From positions 3,224,001 through 3,288,000 of the forward strand of contig NZ_CP087168.1 in assembly GCF_024748615.1 (NCBI RefSeq): DNA of 64,000 nucleotides, given 5' to 3'. Both the position numbers and the translations under genes were made by a program. How positions within the stretch are numbered: position 1 is the first letter of the stretch; each line of letters opens with the position of its first letter. Under the pieces are notes generated by a model. The model searched no databases, was not told where the DNA came from, and worked only from the letters and a program-made list of their open reading frames with translations. This DNA comes from Pseudomonas sp. B21-048. Lineage in GTDB: Bacteria; Pseudomonadota; Gammaproteobacteria; Pseudomonadales; Pseudomonadaceae. Positions 55,001 through 63,077 of the stretch are shown one piece after another.

Positions 55001-56093
55001 TCGCCAGTGCATCCTGATCATGAGCATGGGTCTGCGCTACGGTTTCACAGGTTACGCCAGGGATCGAGACGGCCTTCGGCCAGCGCATATAGGAAATGGT
55101 GGTATCGAACAACGGCGCCGAGCCTCTGGCTACGTCCCCCAGCGGCACACGCTGATGGCGCAGCAACGCACGAATGCTCTGCCGCAATTGCGCAACAAAC
55201 TCCTCGATGTGTTGGCATGGAGTAATCTCGACGCGCAACGGCAAAGTATTGGCGAAATGCCCAACCACTGCCTTGGCCCTGCGGTCAGCACGGTTCAGTA
55301 CCGGAATCCCGAGCACGACCTCATCGCGCTGGTGCACACGGGCCAGATAAAGCGCGATTGCGGCGCTGAAAAACAGGAACGGGGACTCGCCACGGTCTCT
55401 GATGGTCGCCAGCAGCGACCGCTCTAGGGTGATGGCGTGACGAGCGTTACTCCGCGCGCCGGCAGGCAGCTTGCGACTGAACAGGGCAGGCTCGACCCCA
55501 CTCAATACTTGGGAAAAGTAGGCACGATCTTCCCTGTACTGTTCCAATTGCGTGTAGTCGTCGGCCTCAATGACCGCCAAAAAGGATGTCGCTTGGGCTT
55601 GCGTTTCTGTCACCGCATTGGCGGTCAATCTCAGGTATTCATCACGCACCTGACCCATGAAGTACTGCAAGCCCCAGGCGTCGCAAACAATATGGTGCGC
55701 ACGGACATAGACATACGTTGAATCACTTGCTCGAAGCAGGAACAGGTCAGCCAACTGGCTGCCGTCCAGGGCGTAACTGAAGCCAAACGCATTGCACAAC
55801 CAGGCCTGGACATCAGCGTCGGGATCATATTCATGCGTAAGGTCAAGGGTCGTTATCGAGATATCCAACTCGTCGGCGAGCCATTGAAAAGGTTCACCGT
55901 CTTCTTCCCCAAGGCGCAGACCGAAAGCATCGGTGCGTCTGGCAACAGAGACCATTGCGTGGCGCAAAGCCTCTTCATCCACTTCGCCAACGAGTCGGTC
56001 GTAGCAGAAGAGCGTGTACTGATTGTTTTCGGGGAGCTGAGCAGCGGCAACCCAAATATCGCGCTGATAAGGCGATAATGGCGTACGGATCAT
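49041..56093 (-). CDS. Bimodular NRPS, C-A-PCP-C-A-PCP-TE
   Basis: A 2350-residue synthetase. C1 is at about 1-430 (HHIVCDA at 133-139, Ala for the final Gly), A1 at 440-935, PCP1 serine 980 (LGGDS), C2 at 1040-1470 (HHAILDG, 1175-1181), A2 at 1475-1965, PCP2 serine 2017 (LGGTS) and a thioesterase at 2070-2350 (GWSFGG, S2147). Reading A1 against the Phe-activating GrsA gives D-V-W-H-F-S-L-V-D-K, a serine code. A2 gives D-M-Q-L-V-S-Q-Q-V-K, closest to proline-type codes but with changes. A starting C domain implies an acylated N-terminus. ATG 56093 follows AGAGGA; the upstream extension has no domain. Confidence 0.95.
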   Translation of the reverse strand: MIRTPLSPYQRDIWVAAAQLPENNQYTLFCYDRLVGEVDEEALRHAMVSVARRTDAFGLRLGEEDGEPFQWLADELDISITTLDLTHEYDPDADVQAWLCNAFGFSYALDGSQLADLFLLRASDSTYVYVRAHHIVCDAWGLQYFMGQVRDEYLRLTANAVTETQAQATSFLAVIEADDYTQLEQYREDRAYFSQVLSGVEPALFSRKLPAGARSNARHAITLERSLLATIRDRGESPFLFFSAAIALYLARVHQRDEVVLGIPVLNRADRRAKAVVGHFANTLPLRVEITPCQHIEEFVAQLRQSIRALLRHQRVPLGDVARGSAPLFDTTISYMRWPKAVSIPGVTCETVAQTHAHDQDALAIWVSEFDDHSDVQVDFEYACDVFDEDFTMEAAAKHIETLLRALVVGDDQQAVDLELLSAREYNDLVYARNTTTIPFPSDTTLPELFAAQVARAPQQTALIHSDGSCASNAELHRQASAVATVLRAHGVAPDDRVAVMIERGRYLLPAILGIQLAGAAYVPIDPKYPLDRIELLLEDCGAKVALVLDLALPATLCTVLQMAEMPLASDEPVLPVAAPTNLAYVIYTSGSTGTPKGVMVEHRAVVNRLCWMQRQYPIDEQDVLLQKTPTAFDVSVWELFWWSFSGARLSLLPPGAEKDPREVLQTIQRDRVTVIHFVPSMLSVLLDLLENDVLAREQALSLRRVFCSGEALALAQANRFKRIFGELVALVNLYGPTEATVDVSDFVCASDPMPRVPIGKPIDNIQLYVLGKGYKPQPIGAAGELYIGGVGVARGYLNRPQLTQERFVCDPFNPGGRLYRTGDLARWLADGNLEYLGRGDDQVKIRGNRVEPNEVRDHVERLLGVRSAAVVACSSQARGTYLVAYYVADTEQDAGALRAGLAAVIPDFMIPAFFVHLDQIPQTSNGKLDRNRLPSPQRLLVSVAPRTTTETLLATVWGEVLGVSDVGVYDDFYSLGGDSILMLRIRAESERQGLSFQLADLLRNPTVAGLSEYVVRPVKPQGIEPFELVCEVDRPRLEGLEDAFPVSRLSLGLLFHSSQRLESSIYHDVFRYRFELAWDESAFRRAVHTVVQRFPALRSSFDLIGCTEPMQCIHGEAASQLKIIDLRGQDNAQAQIDQHIHQRRFHRYVVNQPTLYLFTGFISEKGLELVFSFHHAILDGWSVATMIAAWVAAYRGQLMTTDTAPALASFVHEERNALAAKDTADYWARLLDGKSMTRLDGFRAHEPIRGEDTVMGQWVALPDELLTQVKTTAAKRAVPLKALLLAAHCLTLHVLTRSDTVVTGVVTHSRPDLAGTDQMVGLFLNTLPVCSLTAGRTWFGIVDEIVRQERDGYEHRRYPLSAIQQAQNDVLHTAFNFVNLHVLESLHELRDLQVWEETNFSLFVSAIANPVGDGMYLRVDTDGHAITRAQADLVGVTFVDVLRRMVDTPDDAVDFSFLAPPRGVTSLPEPLVDVVTQFERQVRATPDSGALAFNDEHWTYRELDQVSRYVATRVRATGANPGAAIGVAMNRSPEMIAVIWGILRAGLICVPLDVSYPAHRLALILETAQPYRVVAHPQHAGVAASDIVLQAEEVVAPIVTQAYAAPGLDDLAMLLFTSGSTGRPKGVELPHRMWANYTQWQLRVPSGRPGLRTLQFAPLSFDMSFQEIFSTLCGGGELRLVSNEERLDPGALLRLLEHHQVQRALLPFVALQRLAEASNTLGLRPRALQVVVSSGEQLRITEDIREFCSAMPGLLLENQYGPTETHQVTFHSLTGDPATFPALPPIGQPLDGVEIQLLDASMRPVPVGVTGEIYVGGECLARGYHRAPELTDERFIPHPWRAGAKLYRTGDLGRVLSNGDVVWLGRADTQVKVRGFRIEPVEVELAIMRQAEHQPGLKGVAVVARDRDGTDAFLAAFLSGDQSLVDMSDLKKALRAELPDFMVPSFFVWVDGFSLTPSGKRDDAALRAIPLAQAALVEYEAPRDEYERTIAELLSELLDVPEVGIRDDFFELGGTSLTAMRLVLTLEKRFGIDVPIAALIEAPTIAGLAERLRGRNAVLAFDPLVPIRTSGSRTPLFLVHPLGGHVLCYLPLARALPADMPVYALQAAGSGQGSTPLQSIEEMAMEYLVAVRRVQPQGPYVLAGWSFGGFVAYEMARQLRALDPHSVEQVIVLDSITIDRDRFMGATDDALLQFFYWELVWFERSHEKVEPLPSELSLDEKLDHIVEGAISHGVLPEGTPRATVRRLYELFRANWRALMEYRPPVTDCDFALLRADGPLPASLKPMHDAAGTHYNEPSNGWRHWTTGNLTVIDVPGDHLLLMKEPYVASVAAAITGLLLPSTHSDGNQP

Positions 56094-56556
56094 CCCTGTA
56101 TCCTCTTGAAGAAACTCCAAGGCGTGGAAGCACGCAATGCGCCAACATGCCGATCGGGCACCTGGGCTCGTCCTCATCCTGAGTACGACTTTATCCGTCA
56201 GAAGAGTAGGAAAAACTTTCCACGTCTTTGTAAGAACATTCCGAGCGTAGAAGCAATTTTTTGCTTTGCAAACTTGCTTCGCATGATTTTTCCAATCTGC
56301 CCATCGTGACGGCGAGATATATTTTTGCGTTGTACTTTGCCTGAAACCCGAAAGATCCAACGGCGAGTCTCGGCGATCGATGGCTCAACCAAGGCTCTCG
56401 CCCAGTGCCGCTAAAGGCTTTGACTTACGTCCAGCTCAACGCCTAAAGTCGCAACGGTTTACGATTCGGGAGCCGCTTACGCTCCCTTCGGCAAGAAGGC
56501 ACGCCCGTGGATATGGCTTGCCTAAAATGGAACTTTGAACAGGTCTGGGAGACGTT
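56094..56556. other. Divergent regulatory region between NRPS and clpP paralogue
   Basis: About 460 bases without a supported gene. Bases 56200-56350 are much more AT-rich than the surroundings and probably contain the promoter of the long biosynthetic operon. GAAGCAA (56250-56256) and TTGCTTC (56274-56280) form a 7-base inverted repeat. A GGGAG...CTCCC hairpin lies at about 56468-56486. No cluster-specific regulator gene is present, so control may come from elsewhere, such as the Gac system. Confidence 0.5.
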
Positions 56557-57162
56557 ATGAATACCGACGAACAAGAGCAGGACAACAAGGAGCAACAGGG
56601 CGCCGTCAGCGCCAAACTGATGGAATATGCGATCAAGGCTCGCAAGGTATTCATCACGGGAGTAGTGGATGAGCGGATGGCCAAGGACGTTGTGCAACAA
56701 CTGCACATCCTTGCGTCCATTAACGATGATCCGATTTACGTCTTCATCAACTCGCCGGGTGGGCATGTTGAATCGGGCGACATGATCTTCGACGCCATTC
56801 GTTTTATTGCCCCGACGGTGGTAATGATTGGCTCTGGCAGCGTCGCGAGCGCGGGCGCACTGATTTACGCGGCAGCCGAAAAAGAAAATCGTTACTCACT
56901 CCCAAACACTCGGTTTCTGCTGCATCAACCGTCTGGTGGCTTTCAAGGGCCAGCTAGCAACGTTGAGATTTACATGAATGAAATTGTCAGGATGAAAAAG
57001 CGCCTGGACAAAATATTCGCCCACGCGACTGGGCAAACGGCAGAAAAAATTAGTGCCGACACCGAGCGCGACTTTTGGCTCAATGCTGAGGAAGCACTGG
57101 AGTACGGCTTGGTGAACAAGATCATCGTGTCGGAAAAAGAGATCGCGCGACCAGTCTCCTGA
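56557..57162 (+). CDS. ClpP-family serine protease paralogue
   Basis: A 201-residue ClpP-type peptidase with an intact triad: S98 in GSGSVASAGAL, H123 in FLLHQPSGG and D172 in DTERDFWL. It differs from housekeeping ClpP: the N-terminus is MNTDEQEQDNKEQQG, the oxyanion loop is GSGSVAS rather than GQAAS, and the usual IIFL opening is VFITGVV. It stands alone, divergent from the NRPS operon, and before the integrase remnant. As a ClpP paralogue beside a peptide cluster it is a candidate self-resistance gene for a ClpP inhibitor. Confidence 0.9.
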   Translation: MNTDEQEQDNKEQQGAVSAKLMEYAIKARKVFITGVVDERMAKDVVQQLHILASINDDPIYVFINSPGGHVESGDMIFDAIRFIAPTVVMIGSGSVASAGALIYAAAEKENRYSLPNTRFLLHQPSGGFQGPASNVEIYMNEIVRMKKRLDKIFAHATGQTAEKISADTERDFWLNAEEALEYGLVNKIIVSEKEIARPVS

Positions 57163-57261
57163 TTGTACAGAGTCGAGTAGCCCCCACGCCTCGGGCGGAA
57201 CCTGTCTCGTACTGCGTACCAGGGGGTTAGTTTTTCCTATCCCGTGCCAAGCTCGGCACTT

Positions 57262-58332
57262 TCACCGCAGGACTGCCCGGGGCCGCTTATGGTTTGATTC
57301 CATGTGGGTTTCATAGCCCATGCGCTTGAGCGCTACGTTGAGGGTGTTCTCGCTGATCCGTTTTGACAGATCACTGCGATGGGGCAGTAAATAGCGCTGT
57401 GCTGGACGCCTGAGCTTGAGCAACTCCCGGACGATCGCGATTGCCTGACGTGAAAGCGGAACCACATAAGGCGGAACCTTGTTGCTACCCTCCTTGCGCA
57501 ATCGCACCTGCAACTGCTTAACAATCACCGCCGGGATAGTCCAAATCCCTCGATCCAAGTCAAACTGGTCAGGCTCAGCTAATCGCAATTCGCCTGTTCG
57601 CACGCCGGTTAGGAACAGCAAGCGCAAACCCAAAACAGTCGCCTTGCTACCACCGTAATGCCGCAATTTTTGCAGGAAGACAGGAAGGTCTTCCATGAGC
57701 AGATAGGGGTTATTTGTCACCGGCGGCTTGGGAACGGCGACAATATCGAGATCTGCTGAGGGATTGGTCATCAGTCCCTTTTCAACCATGGCATAGCGGA
57801 ACAATTGGTTGAACCAGGTCCGGCATTTTTCCGCGGTAGTGAACGCCTGTCGACTCTCAATTCTGCGCAGCAATTCGATCAAGTGCGGACGAGAAATCTC
57901 GGCAATAGGTAGAGGGCCAAGCAAAGGCAACACGTCTTTGGCAAAGATGCGATCAATCTGAGAAAGCGAGGTTTGGCGTCCGAGCTTCAGCGTAACCGCC
58001 TTGAAGGTTCGCCAGGCAAGAAAGACTGCTGCGAAGGAGTTCTCGTCCGCAGCCAAAGCGATAAGACGATCCTCTCTCCGAGCGGCCCGAGGATCGATGC
58101 CCTTTGCGACAAGGGAACGGGCATTGTCGCGAGCCGAGCGAGCATCTTTGAGACTTAACTCCGGATACATCCCCAAGGAGATTCGAGCCGGCGTGCCCAA
58201 CCAGGTAAAACGAAAATGCCAGCTCTTGGCACCCTTCGAGCTGACGAACAGGTGCAAGCCGTCCATGTCCCTGAGGCTGTAATTTTTTCCGAAATTTTTT
58301 GCGTTGCGAACGGCCGTATCAGTCAAAGGCAT
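57262..58332 (-). pseudogene. Tyrosine-type integrase (P4/DUF4102 family), C-terminally truncated
   Basis: A 356-residue remnant: MPLTDTAVRNAKNFGKNYSL and GLHLFVSSKGAKSWHFRFTW are the N-terminal DUF4102 arm-binding domain, and LLFLTGVRTGELRLAEPDQF carries the first catalytic arginine. The frame ends GYETHMESNHKRPRAVLR where a functional enzyme continues with HGFR and the catalytic tyrosine, so about 60 residues are missing. It lies 230 bases from the 3' end of tRNA-Gly, the typical target of this family. It marks an old island boundary but cannot recombine alone. Confidence 0.85.
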
Positions 58333-58495
58333 GCGTACATCTCCTCGTCTCGATCGATTGAGGAGAGATGTACGGGTTCCAGCAATGCTTTATCTATCTG
58401 AAAACTGGCACCTTTCGAGCCCGCATTTCGATGTACGTTCTAATGTACAAAAAAAGTGTGGCTGGGGGTGGTTTTCGGTAGAATTCGCTGGAACG

Positions 58496-58522
58496 AAAAA
58501 AGAGGCCGAAGCCTCTATTTTC
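58496..58522 (-). terminator. Terminator downstream of tRNA-Gly
   Basis: AGAGGC-CGAA-GCCTCT with A and T tracts on either side. On the minus strand it follows the tRNA 3' end by about 42 bases and ends in six Ts. Confidence 0.75.
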
Positions 58523-58563
58523 AATGACTTACAGATCTCAGTAGACATCTGTAGATCAACATC

Positions 58564-58639
<76 letters not shown>

Positions 58640-58702
58640 GTCTTGGTGAGGCGCATTCTATAGAATCCAGATGCCCCGTCAACCCCTTGATTCAAAAAAG
58701 TT

Positions 58703-59263
58703 TTATTTCTTTTCCACGTCGGTCTTCAGATGCGGCCAGGCAGCCCGTAAGTATTGGACCATGGACCATAACGTCAGGCCAGCGGACACGAGCAGCAAGG
58801 CGTAGCCCATGAGGACCCAGAAGCTGAAACTCGACGGATTGGCCAGCAGGATCACCAGCGCCAGCATTTGCGCGGCGGTTTTCCATTTGCCCAGGTTCGA
58901 CACTGCTACATGGGCGCGAGCACCGAGTTCGGCCATCCACTCGCGCAGTGCCGAGACGACAATTTCGCGACCGATAATGACGGCGGCCGGCAGCGTGAGC
59001 CACAGGTTGCCATGCTCCTGCACCAGCAGGACCAGGGCAACGGCGACCATCAGCTTGTCCGCAACAGGATCGAGGAAGGCCCCGAACGGTGTGCTTTGTT
59101 CCAGACGACGGGCCAGATACCCGTCCAGCCAGTCGGTCGCGGCGGCAAATGCAAAAACCGAGGCAGACGCCAGATAGCTCCAGTGGTAAGGCAAGTAAAA
59201 CAGCAAAATGAAGATCGGGATGAGCAGGACGCGTAGAACGGTAATCAGATTAGGGATATTCAT
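58703..59263 (-). CDS. pgsA: CDP-diacylglycerol--glycerol-3-phosphate 3-phosphatidyltransferase
   Basis: A 186-residue inner-membrane enzyme making phosphatidylglycerol-phosphate. The CDP-alcohol phosphatidyltransferase motif (DGx2ARx8Gx3Dx3D) reads [20 protein letters not shown] then LDPVADKLM. Four to five membrane segments follow. The ATG at 59263 ([11 protein letters not shown]) matches the usual N-terminus; a GTG two codons earlier is the alternative. The order gacA-uvrC-pgsA-tRNA-Gly is conserved in Pseudomonas. Confidence 0.95.
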   Translation of the reverse strand: MNIPNLITVLRVLLIPIFILLFYLPYHWSYLASASVFAFAAATDWLDGYLARRLEQSTPFGAFLDPVADKLMVAVALVLLVQEHGNLWLTLPAAVIIGREIVVSALREWMAELGARAHVAVSNLGKWKTAAQMLALVILLANPSSFSFWVLMGYALLLVSAGLTLWSMVQYLRAAWPHLKTDVEKK

Positions 59264-59296
59264 CGACACAACTGGCTACGAGGTGAGTTGGGCATT

Positions 59297-61120
59297 CTAC
59301 TCGCTGTGCAGATTTGCATAAATCAACTCTGCGAGCTTTTTACTGATCCCGGGTGCTTTGGCGATCTCTTCGATGCTGGCACGAGACAGCTCCTGCAATC
59401 CACCAAAATGTTTCAACAAATCGCGTCGACGTGTCGGTCCGACACCGGCAACGCCCTCAAGCGTGGACGTGCGGCGAGTTTTCCCGCGACGTGCGCGGTG
59501 CCCGGTAATGGCGAAACGGTGGGCTTCGTCGCGTATCTGCTGGATCAAATGCAGCGCGGGGGAATCGCCGCGCAAGGTGAATTCATGGGCTGCGTCATTG
59601 AGGTACAGGGTTTCGAAACCGGCCTTGCGCGTCGCGCCCTTGGCCACGCCCAGCAGAATCAGGTCTGGCACGGCCAGCTCGTTAAGCACGTCACGCGCCA
59701 TGGACAGCTGACCTTTACCGCCGTCGACCAGCAGGATGTCCGGCAACTTGCCCTCCCCGTCCTTCAATTTGCTAAAGCGTCGGGTCAGGGCCTGATGCAT
59801 CGCGGCATAGTCATCGCCCGGCGTAACGCCTTCAATGTTGTAGCGGCGGTAGTCGGATTTGATCGGACCTTCCGGGCCGAACACTACACAGGAGGCCACC
59901 GTCGCCTCGCCGCTGGAATGGCTGATGTCATAACACTCGAGACGTTGCGGCGGCTCGTCCAGGCTCAACACTTCGGCCAGGGCATCGAAACGTGCCGCAA
60001 CGTGTTGCCGGTTAGCCAGACGCGCGCCCAGCGCTTGCTCGGCATTGGTGACCGCCAGTTGCTGCCAGCGCGCTCGGGTGCCGCGTACTCGATGGCTGAT
60101 GGTCAATTCGCGACCGCGCAGCTCTTCGATGGCGGCGATCAGAGTCGGAAAGTCTTCATGAACCACGTTGACGATCAATTCGCTCGGCAAGTCGCGCTCG
60201 GGACTGCTGATAAAGTATTGGCCGAGAAACGCGGCCATGACTTCGCAAACGTCTTCCTCAATACCCACCTGCGGAAAGAAGTTCTTGCTCCCCAGCACCC
60301 TGCCACCGCGCACGCTGATCAAATGCACGCAGGCGCCACCTGGATTGACGAATGCCGCAATCACATCGACATCGCCCGTCCCGCCTTCCATGCTCTGTTG
60401 GTCCTGGACCCGACGCAGCAATGAGATCTGGTCACGCAGCTCGGCGGCGCGCTCGAACTCGAGGTTGATCGCTGCCTCCTCCATGGCCGCGGACAACTCG
60501 TCCGCCAGGGCATTGCTGCGACCTTCAAGAAACATCACCGAGTGGCGTACATCTTCGGCATACACCTCGGGCTCCACCAGACCCACACACGGCGCCTTGC
60601 AGCGCTTGATCTGGTATTGCAGACAAGGTCGGGCGCGGTTCTTGTAGAAGCTGTCTTCGCACTGACGAACAAAAAAAGCCTTTTGCAGCAGACTCAGGCT
60701 TTCGCGAATCGCCCCTGCGCTGGGATAAGGGCCGAAATATTTACCCTTGGCCTTTTTCGCCCCCCGATGAATGCTCAAGCGTGGGAACTGGCCGTCCGAG
60801 AGAAAGACATAAGGGTAGGATTTGTCGTCGCGCAGCAGGATGTTGTACGGCGGGCGCCATTCCTTGATCAGCGTCTGCTCAAGCAGCAAGGCTTCGGTTT
60901 CGTTGGCCGTGATGGTGGTTTCGACCTGGGCGATACGGCCCACCAGCGCGGCGGTTTTGGGGGCAAGACCGGCTTTGCGGAAGTAGCTCGCCAAACGCTT
61001 CTTGAGATTTTTGGCTTTGCCGACATACAGCAGGCGCGCATCGCTGTCGAACATGCGATAGACGCCCGGCCGCCCACTGACCGTCGACAGAAAAGCACTT
61101 GGATCAAAGATTTCATTCAT
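59297..61120 (-). CDS. uvrC: Excinuclease ABC subunit C
   Basis: A 607-residue UvrC of normal length. The N-terminal GIY-YIG nuclease appears as [20 protein letters not shown], followed by a cysteine region ([15 protein letters not shown]), a UvrB-binding UVR motif near residue 200-240, an RNase H-like C-terminal nuclease ([20 protein letters not shown] and [10 protein letters not shown]) and tandem helix-hairpin-helix motifs ([20 protein letters not shown]). It makes both incisions in nucleotide excision repair. It starts 2 bases after gacA. Confidence 0.97.
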   Translation of the reverse strand: MNEIFDPSAFLSTVSGRPGVYRMFDSDARLLYVGKAKNLKKRLASYFRKAGLAPKTAALVGRIAQVETTITANETEALLLEQTLIKEWRPPYNILLRDDKSYPYVFLSDGQFPRLSIHRGAKKAKGKYFGPYPSAGAIRESLSLLQKAFFVRQCEDSFYKNRARPCLQYQIKRCKAPCVGLVEPEVYAEDVRHSVMFLEGRSNALADELSAAMEEAAINLEFERAAELRDQISLLRRVQDQQSMEGGTGDVDVIAAFVNPGGACVHLISVRGGRVLGSKNFFPQVGIEEDVCEVMAAFLGQYFISSPERDLPSELIVNVVHEDFPTLIAAIEELRGRELTISHRVRGTRARWQQLAVTNAEQALGARLANRQHVAARFDALAEVLSLDEPPQRLECYDISHSSGEATVASCVVFGPEGPIKSDYRRYNIEGVTPGDDYAAMHQALTRRFSKLKDGEGKLPDILLVDGGKGQLSMARDVLNELAVPDLILLGVAKGATRKAGFETLYLNDAAHEFTLRGDSPALHLIQQIRDEAHRFAITGHRARRGKTRRTSTLEGVAGVGPTRRRDLLKHFGGLQELSRASIEEIAKAPGISKKLAELIYANLHSE

Positions 61121-61122
61121 TT

Positions 61123-61764
61123 TCAGAGGCTGGCATCAACCATGCCGTGACGAACCGCCAACAGCGTCAACTCGACATCGCTGCTGATCGAAAGCTTCTC
61201 GAAAATTCGGTAACGGTAGGTATTCACTGTTTTGGGCGACAGGCACAGTTTGTCGGAAATGATCTGCACCTTCTGGCAGCCGACAATCATCAACGCGATC
61301 TGGATTTCCCGCTCCGACAAGGCGTCGAAGGGCGAATCATTGGTTGGCTGGAACGATTTGATCGCCAGCTGCTGAGCAATCTGCGGGCTGATGTAGCGTT
61401 GCCCGGCAAACACCAGGCGAATGGCCTGGACCATTTCCGGCAACCCGGCCCCCTTGGTCAGGTAACCTGCGGCACCTGCCTGTAACAACCGAGTAGGAAA
61501 TGGATCTTCTTCGCACACGGTGACCGCGACGACTTTGATATCGGGATGACTGCGCAATAACTTGCGCGTGGCTTCAAGACCGCCGATCCCCGGCATCTTG
61601 ACGTCCATCAGCACCACATCGGGTTTCAATTCACGCGCTTTGAGCAGGGATTCCTCTCCCGACTCGGCCTGACCGACTACTTGCAGGCCATCGATGTCAG
61701 CCAGCATTCGTGTAATGCCTGTACGAACGAGATCATGGTCATCGACTACTAGCACCCTAATCAA
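61123..61764 (-). CDS. gacA: Response regulator GacA
   Basis: A 213-residue NarL/FixJ-type regulator: the receiver has DDHD at 8-11, phospho-acceptor D54 in [10 protein letters not shown] and K104 in YLTKGAG; the C-terminal LuxR-type helix-turn-helix is [20 protein letters not shown] then [17 protein letters not shown]. It works with GacS to switch on Rsm small RNAs and secondary metabolism, so it may influence the peptide cluster in this window. The start is TTG (61764) with GAGGTG upstream, as known for Pseudomonas gacA. Confidence 0.95.
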   Translation of the reverse strand: MIRVLVVDDHDLVRTGITRMLADIDGLQVVGQAESGEESLLKARELKPDVVLMDVKMPGIGGLEATRKLLRSHPDIKVVAVTVCEEDPFPTRLLQAGAAGYLTKGAGLPEMVQAIRLVFAGQRYISPQIAQQLAIKSFQPTNDSPFDALSEREIQIALMIVGCQKVQIISDKLCLSPKTVNTYRYRIFEKLSISSDVELTLLAVRHGMVDASL

Positions 61765-61891
61765 GCAGACACCTCGCGATTTGGTCTTATTGGATTGCCG
61801 GACACCTTAGCAAAAAGCGACTGGCAGACCTAGCGGCAAGCAACATATAAAAAGTATCAATTCTTCTGGCGAGGCTTGCCGCCAGTGTGTT

Positions 61892-62335
61892 TCAGCGATG
61901 CAGCCCATTGATATCACGCTGCATTCTCAGGAAACACTGGTCCTTGCCGACCACCTTCAGGCCCTTTCTCTCGTAAAGTATTTTTGCCGGATTATTTTCA
62001 AACACCGTCAAACGCAATGCCGGGCGCCGTTCCTTGCATGCCATGGCAAATACCTGATCGATCGCCCAGGAACCGGCGCCCTGCCCCTGGTGCGCTTCCA
62101 ATAAATGCAATTCGCGGATATACAAGGCTCTGGCGTCGCGGCTCAGACTGACATACCCCATCAACGTGTCATCACGCACAATCAGCCAGTTTTCGCGTCC
62201 CTCCCAGGCGACATCGAAGGCCTCGTCCAGCCACAACAGCTCATGTTGAATGTAATAGCGAAGCATATTTCGACAAGTCAGGTCACGAGCAAAGTCCAGG
62301 TCCAGAGATGTTGCCGGACGCAATTTGAAACCCAT
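61892..62335 (-). CDS. GNAT-family N-acetyltransferase
   Basis: A 147-residue GNAT protein: GFKLRPATSLDLDFARDL at the start, LYIRELHLLEAHQGQGAGSW as the acetyl-CoA loop (QGQGAG) and LRLTVFENNPAKILYERKGL as the C-terminal NxxAxxxYxxxG motif. Substrate unknown. It is monocistronic, about 130 bases upstream of gacA on the same strand. Confidence 0.88.
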   Translation of the reverse strand: MGFKLRPATSLDLDFARDLTCRNMLRYYIQHELLWLDEAFDVAWEGRENWLIVRDDTLMGYVSLSRDARALYIRELHLLEAHQGQGAGSWAIDQVFAMACKERRPALRLTVFENNPAKILYERKGLKVVGKDQCFLRMQRDINGLHR

Positions 62336-62598
62336 TCAAGCCTCCGCCACAGCCACGATTTGCCCTTTCCAGCCGTCAGCATTGCGGCGAGCAACAACCA
62401 TAAGGCTCGCCCTACAAAAGTGCGATATCTGGAGCGTAGCCGTTTTCTGTGCTCAACACGCCCGCGGCGCAATGCAAAGTGTGTCACACCCCACGACGGA
62501 CTCAAGCGATAGAAAAGCCCGTGATCATCGATAGCATTTTCTGATTGAATCCGCATACCAGGCTCTAGTAAGCTCGGCGCATTCATCGGAGACAGACC

Positions 62599-62727
62599 AT
62601 GCTCAACGCCCTCTCACAGCTTCGTACCGCCAGCGCCTCGCGCTCGGTTGCGGCTGCCCGGGCGAATGACGTTTGTGCTCCAGTCAGCTTTTATTTTGGG
62701 TATTGGTTTAGCCACTGGCGCGCCTGA
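62599..62727 (+). CDS. Aromatic-rich leader peptide (attenuation)
   Basis: A 42-residue frame from ATG 62599 with CGGAGA 7-12 bases upstream. Near its end it encodes S-F-Y-F-G-Y-W-F-S-H-W, a dense run of Phe, Tyr and Trp codons. A GC-rich terminator follows at 62776-62814 and a DAHP synthase gene lies downstream. The layout is that of transcription attenuation: ribosome stalling at aromatic codons when charged tRNAs are scarce would prevent terminator formation. Confidence 0.75.
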   Translation: MLNALSQLRTASASRSVAAARANDVCAPVSFYFGYWFSHWRA

Positions 62728-62775
62728 TACCCACACGGCGCCCACTTTAAACGGGTCGCCCACCAGAGAATTCTC

Positions 62776-62814
62776 AACCCCCGGCCGGCCTCCCGACCGG
62801 GGGTTTTGTTTTTT
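62776..62814 (+). terminator. Attenuator terminator before DAHP synthase
   Basis: AACCCCCGG (62776-62784) and CCGGGGGTT (62797-62805) form a perfect 9-base stem around a 12-base loop, followed by TTGTTTTTT. It lies 49 bases after the aromatic leader peptide stop. Confidence 0.85.
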
Positions 62815-62877
62815 CAGCTCCCTGCATTTAGCTGCATACATTTTTAGCGTCAACCAGACAATTTGAGGATTCACGAC

Positions 62878-63030
62878 ATGAACTACGCCACTTATTACCG
62901 TCACGACAGTTTTACCGCCTGGCGATTTACCAGCTTCCGCTCGGGACAGCCTGCCGCCTCCGATCGGTCACCCACAGGTGGCAAGCACACACACGCGGCC
63001 AATCCGGCCAATTGTCGAACACCCCAGTAG
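62878..63030 (+). CDS. Small aromatic-rich open frame (50 residues)
   Basis: ATG 62878 has TGAGGA about 8-13 bases upstream. The first 20 residues read MNYATYYRHDSFTAWRFTSF, with three Tyr, three Phe and one Trp; the rest is Pro/Ala/Thr-rich. It sits between the attenuator and the DAHP synthase gene. It may be a second leader peptide controlling translation or transcription of the enzyme gene, or a small protein in its own right. Confidence 0.45.
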   Translation: MNYATYYRHDSFTAWRFTSFRSGQPAASDRSPTGGKHTHAANPANCRTPQ

Positions 63031-63077
63031 GGCCGAGCGCGCGGGAACAACCCGCCGCCAGCCCAGGAAGCCCGAAT

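Noticed and set aside
49041..56093. Siderophore pathway as explanation for the NRPS cluster
   Set aside because: No TonB receptor, salicylate or hydroxamate genes are present; a thioesterase-ended dimodule with FAD monooxygenase fits a small bicyclic product better.
59288..60424. 378-codon plus-strand open frame
   Set aside because: Antisense to uvrC, which is complete and conserved.
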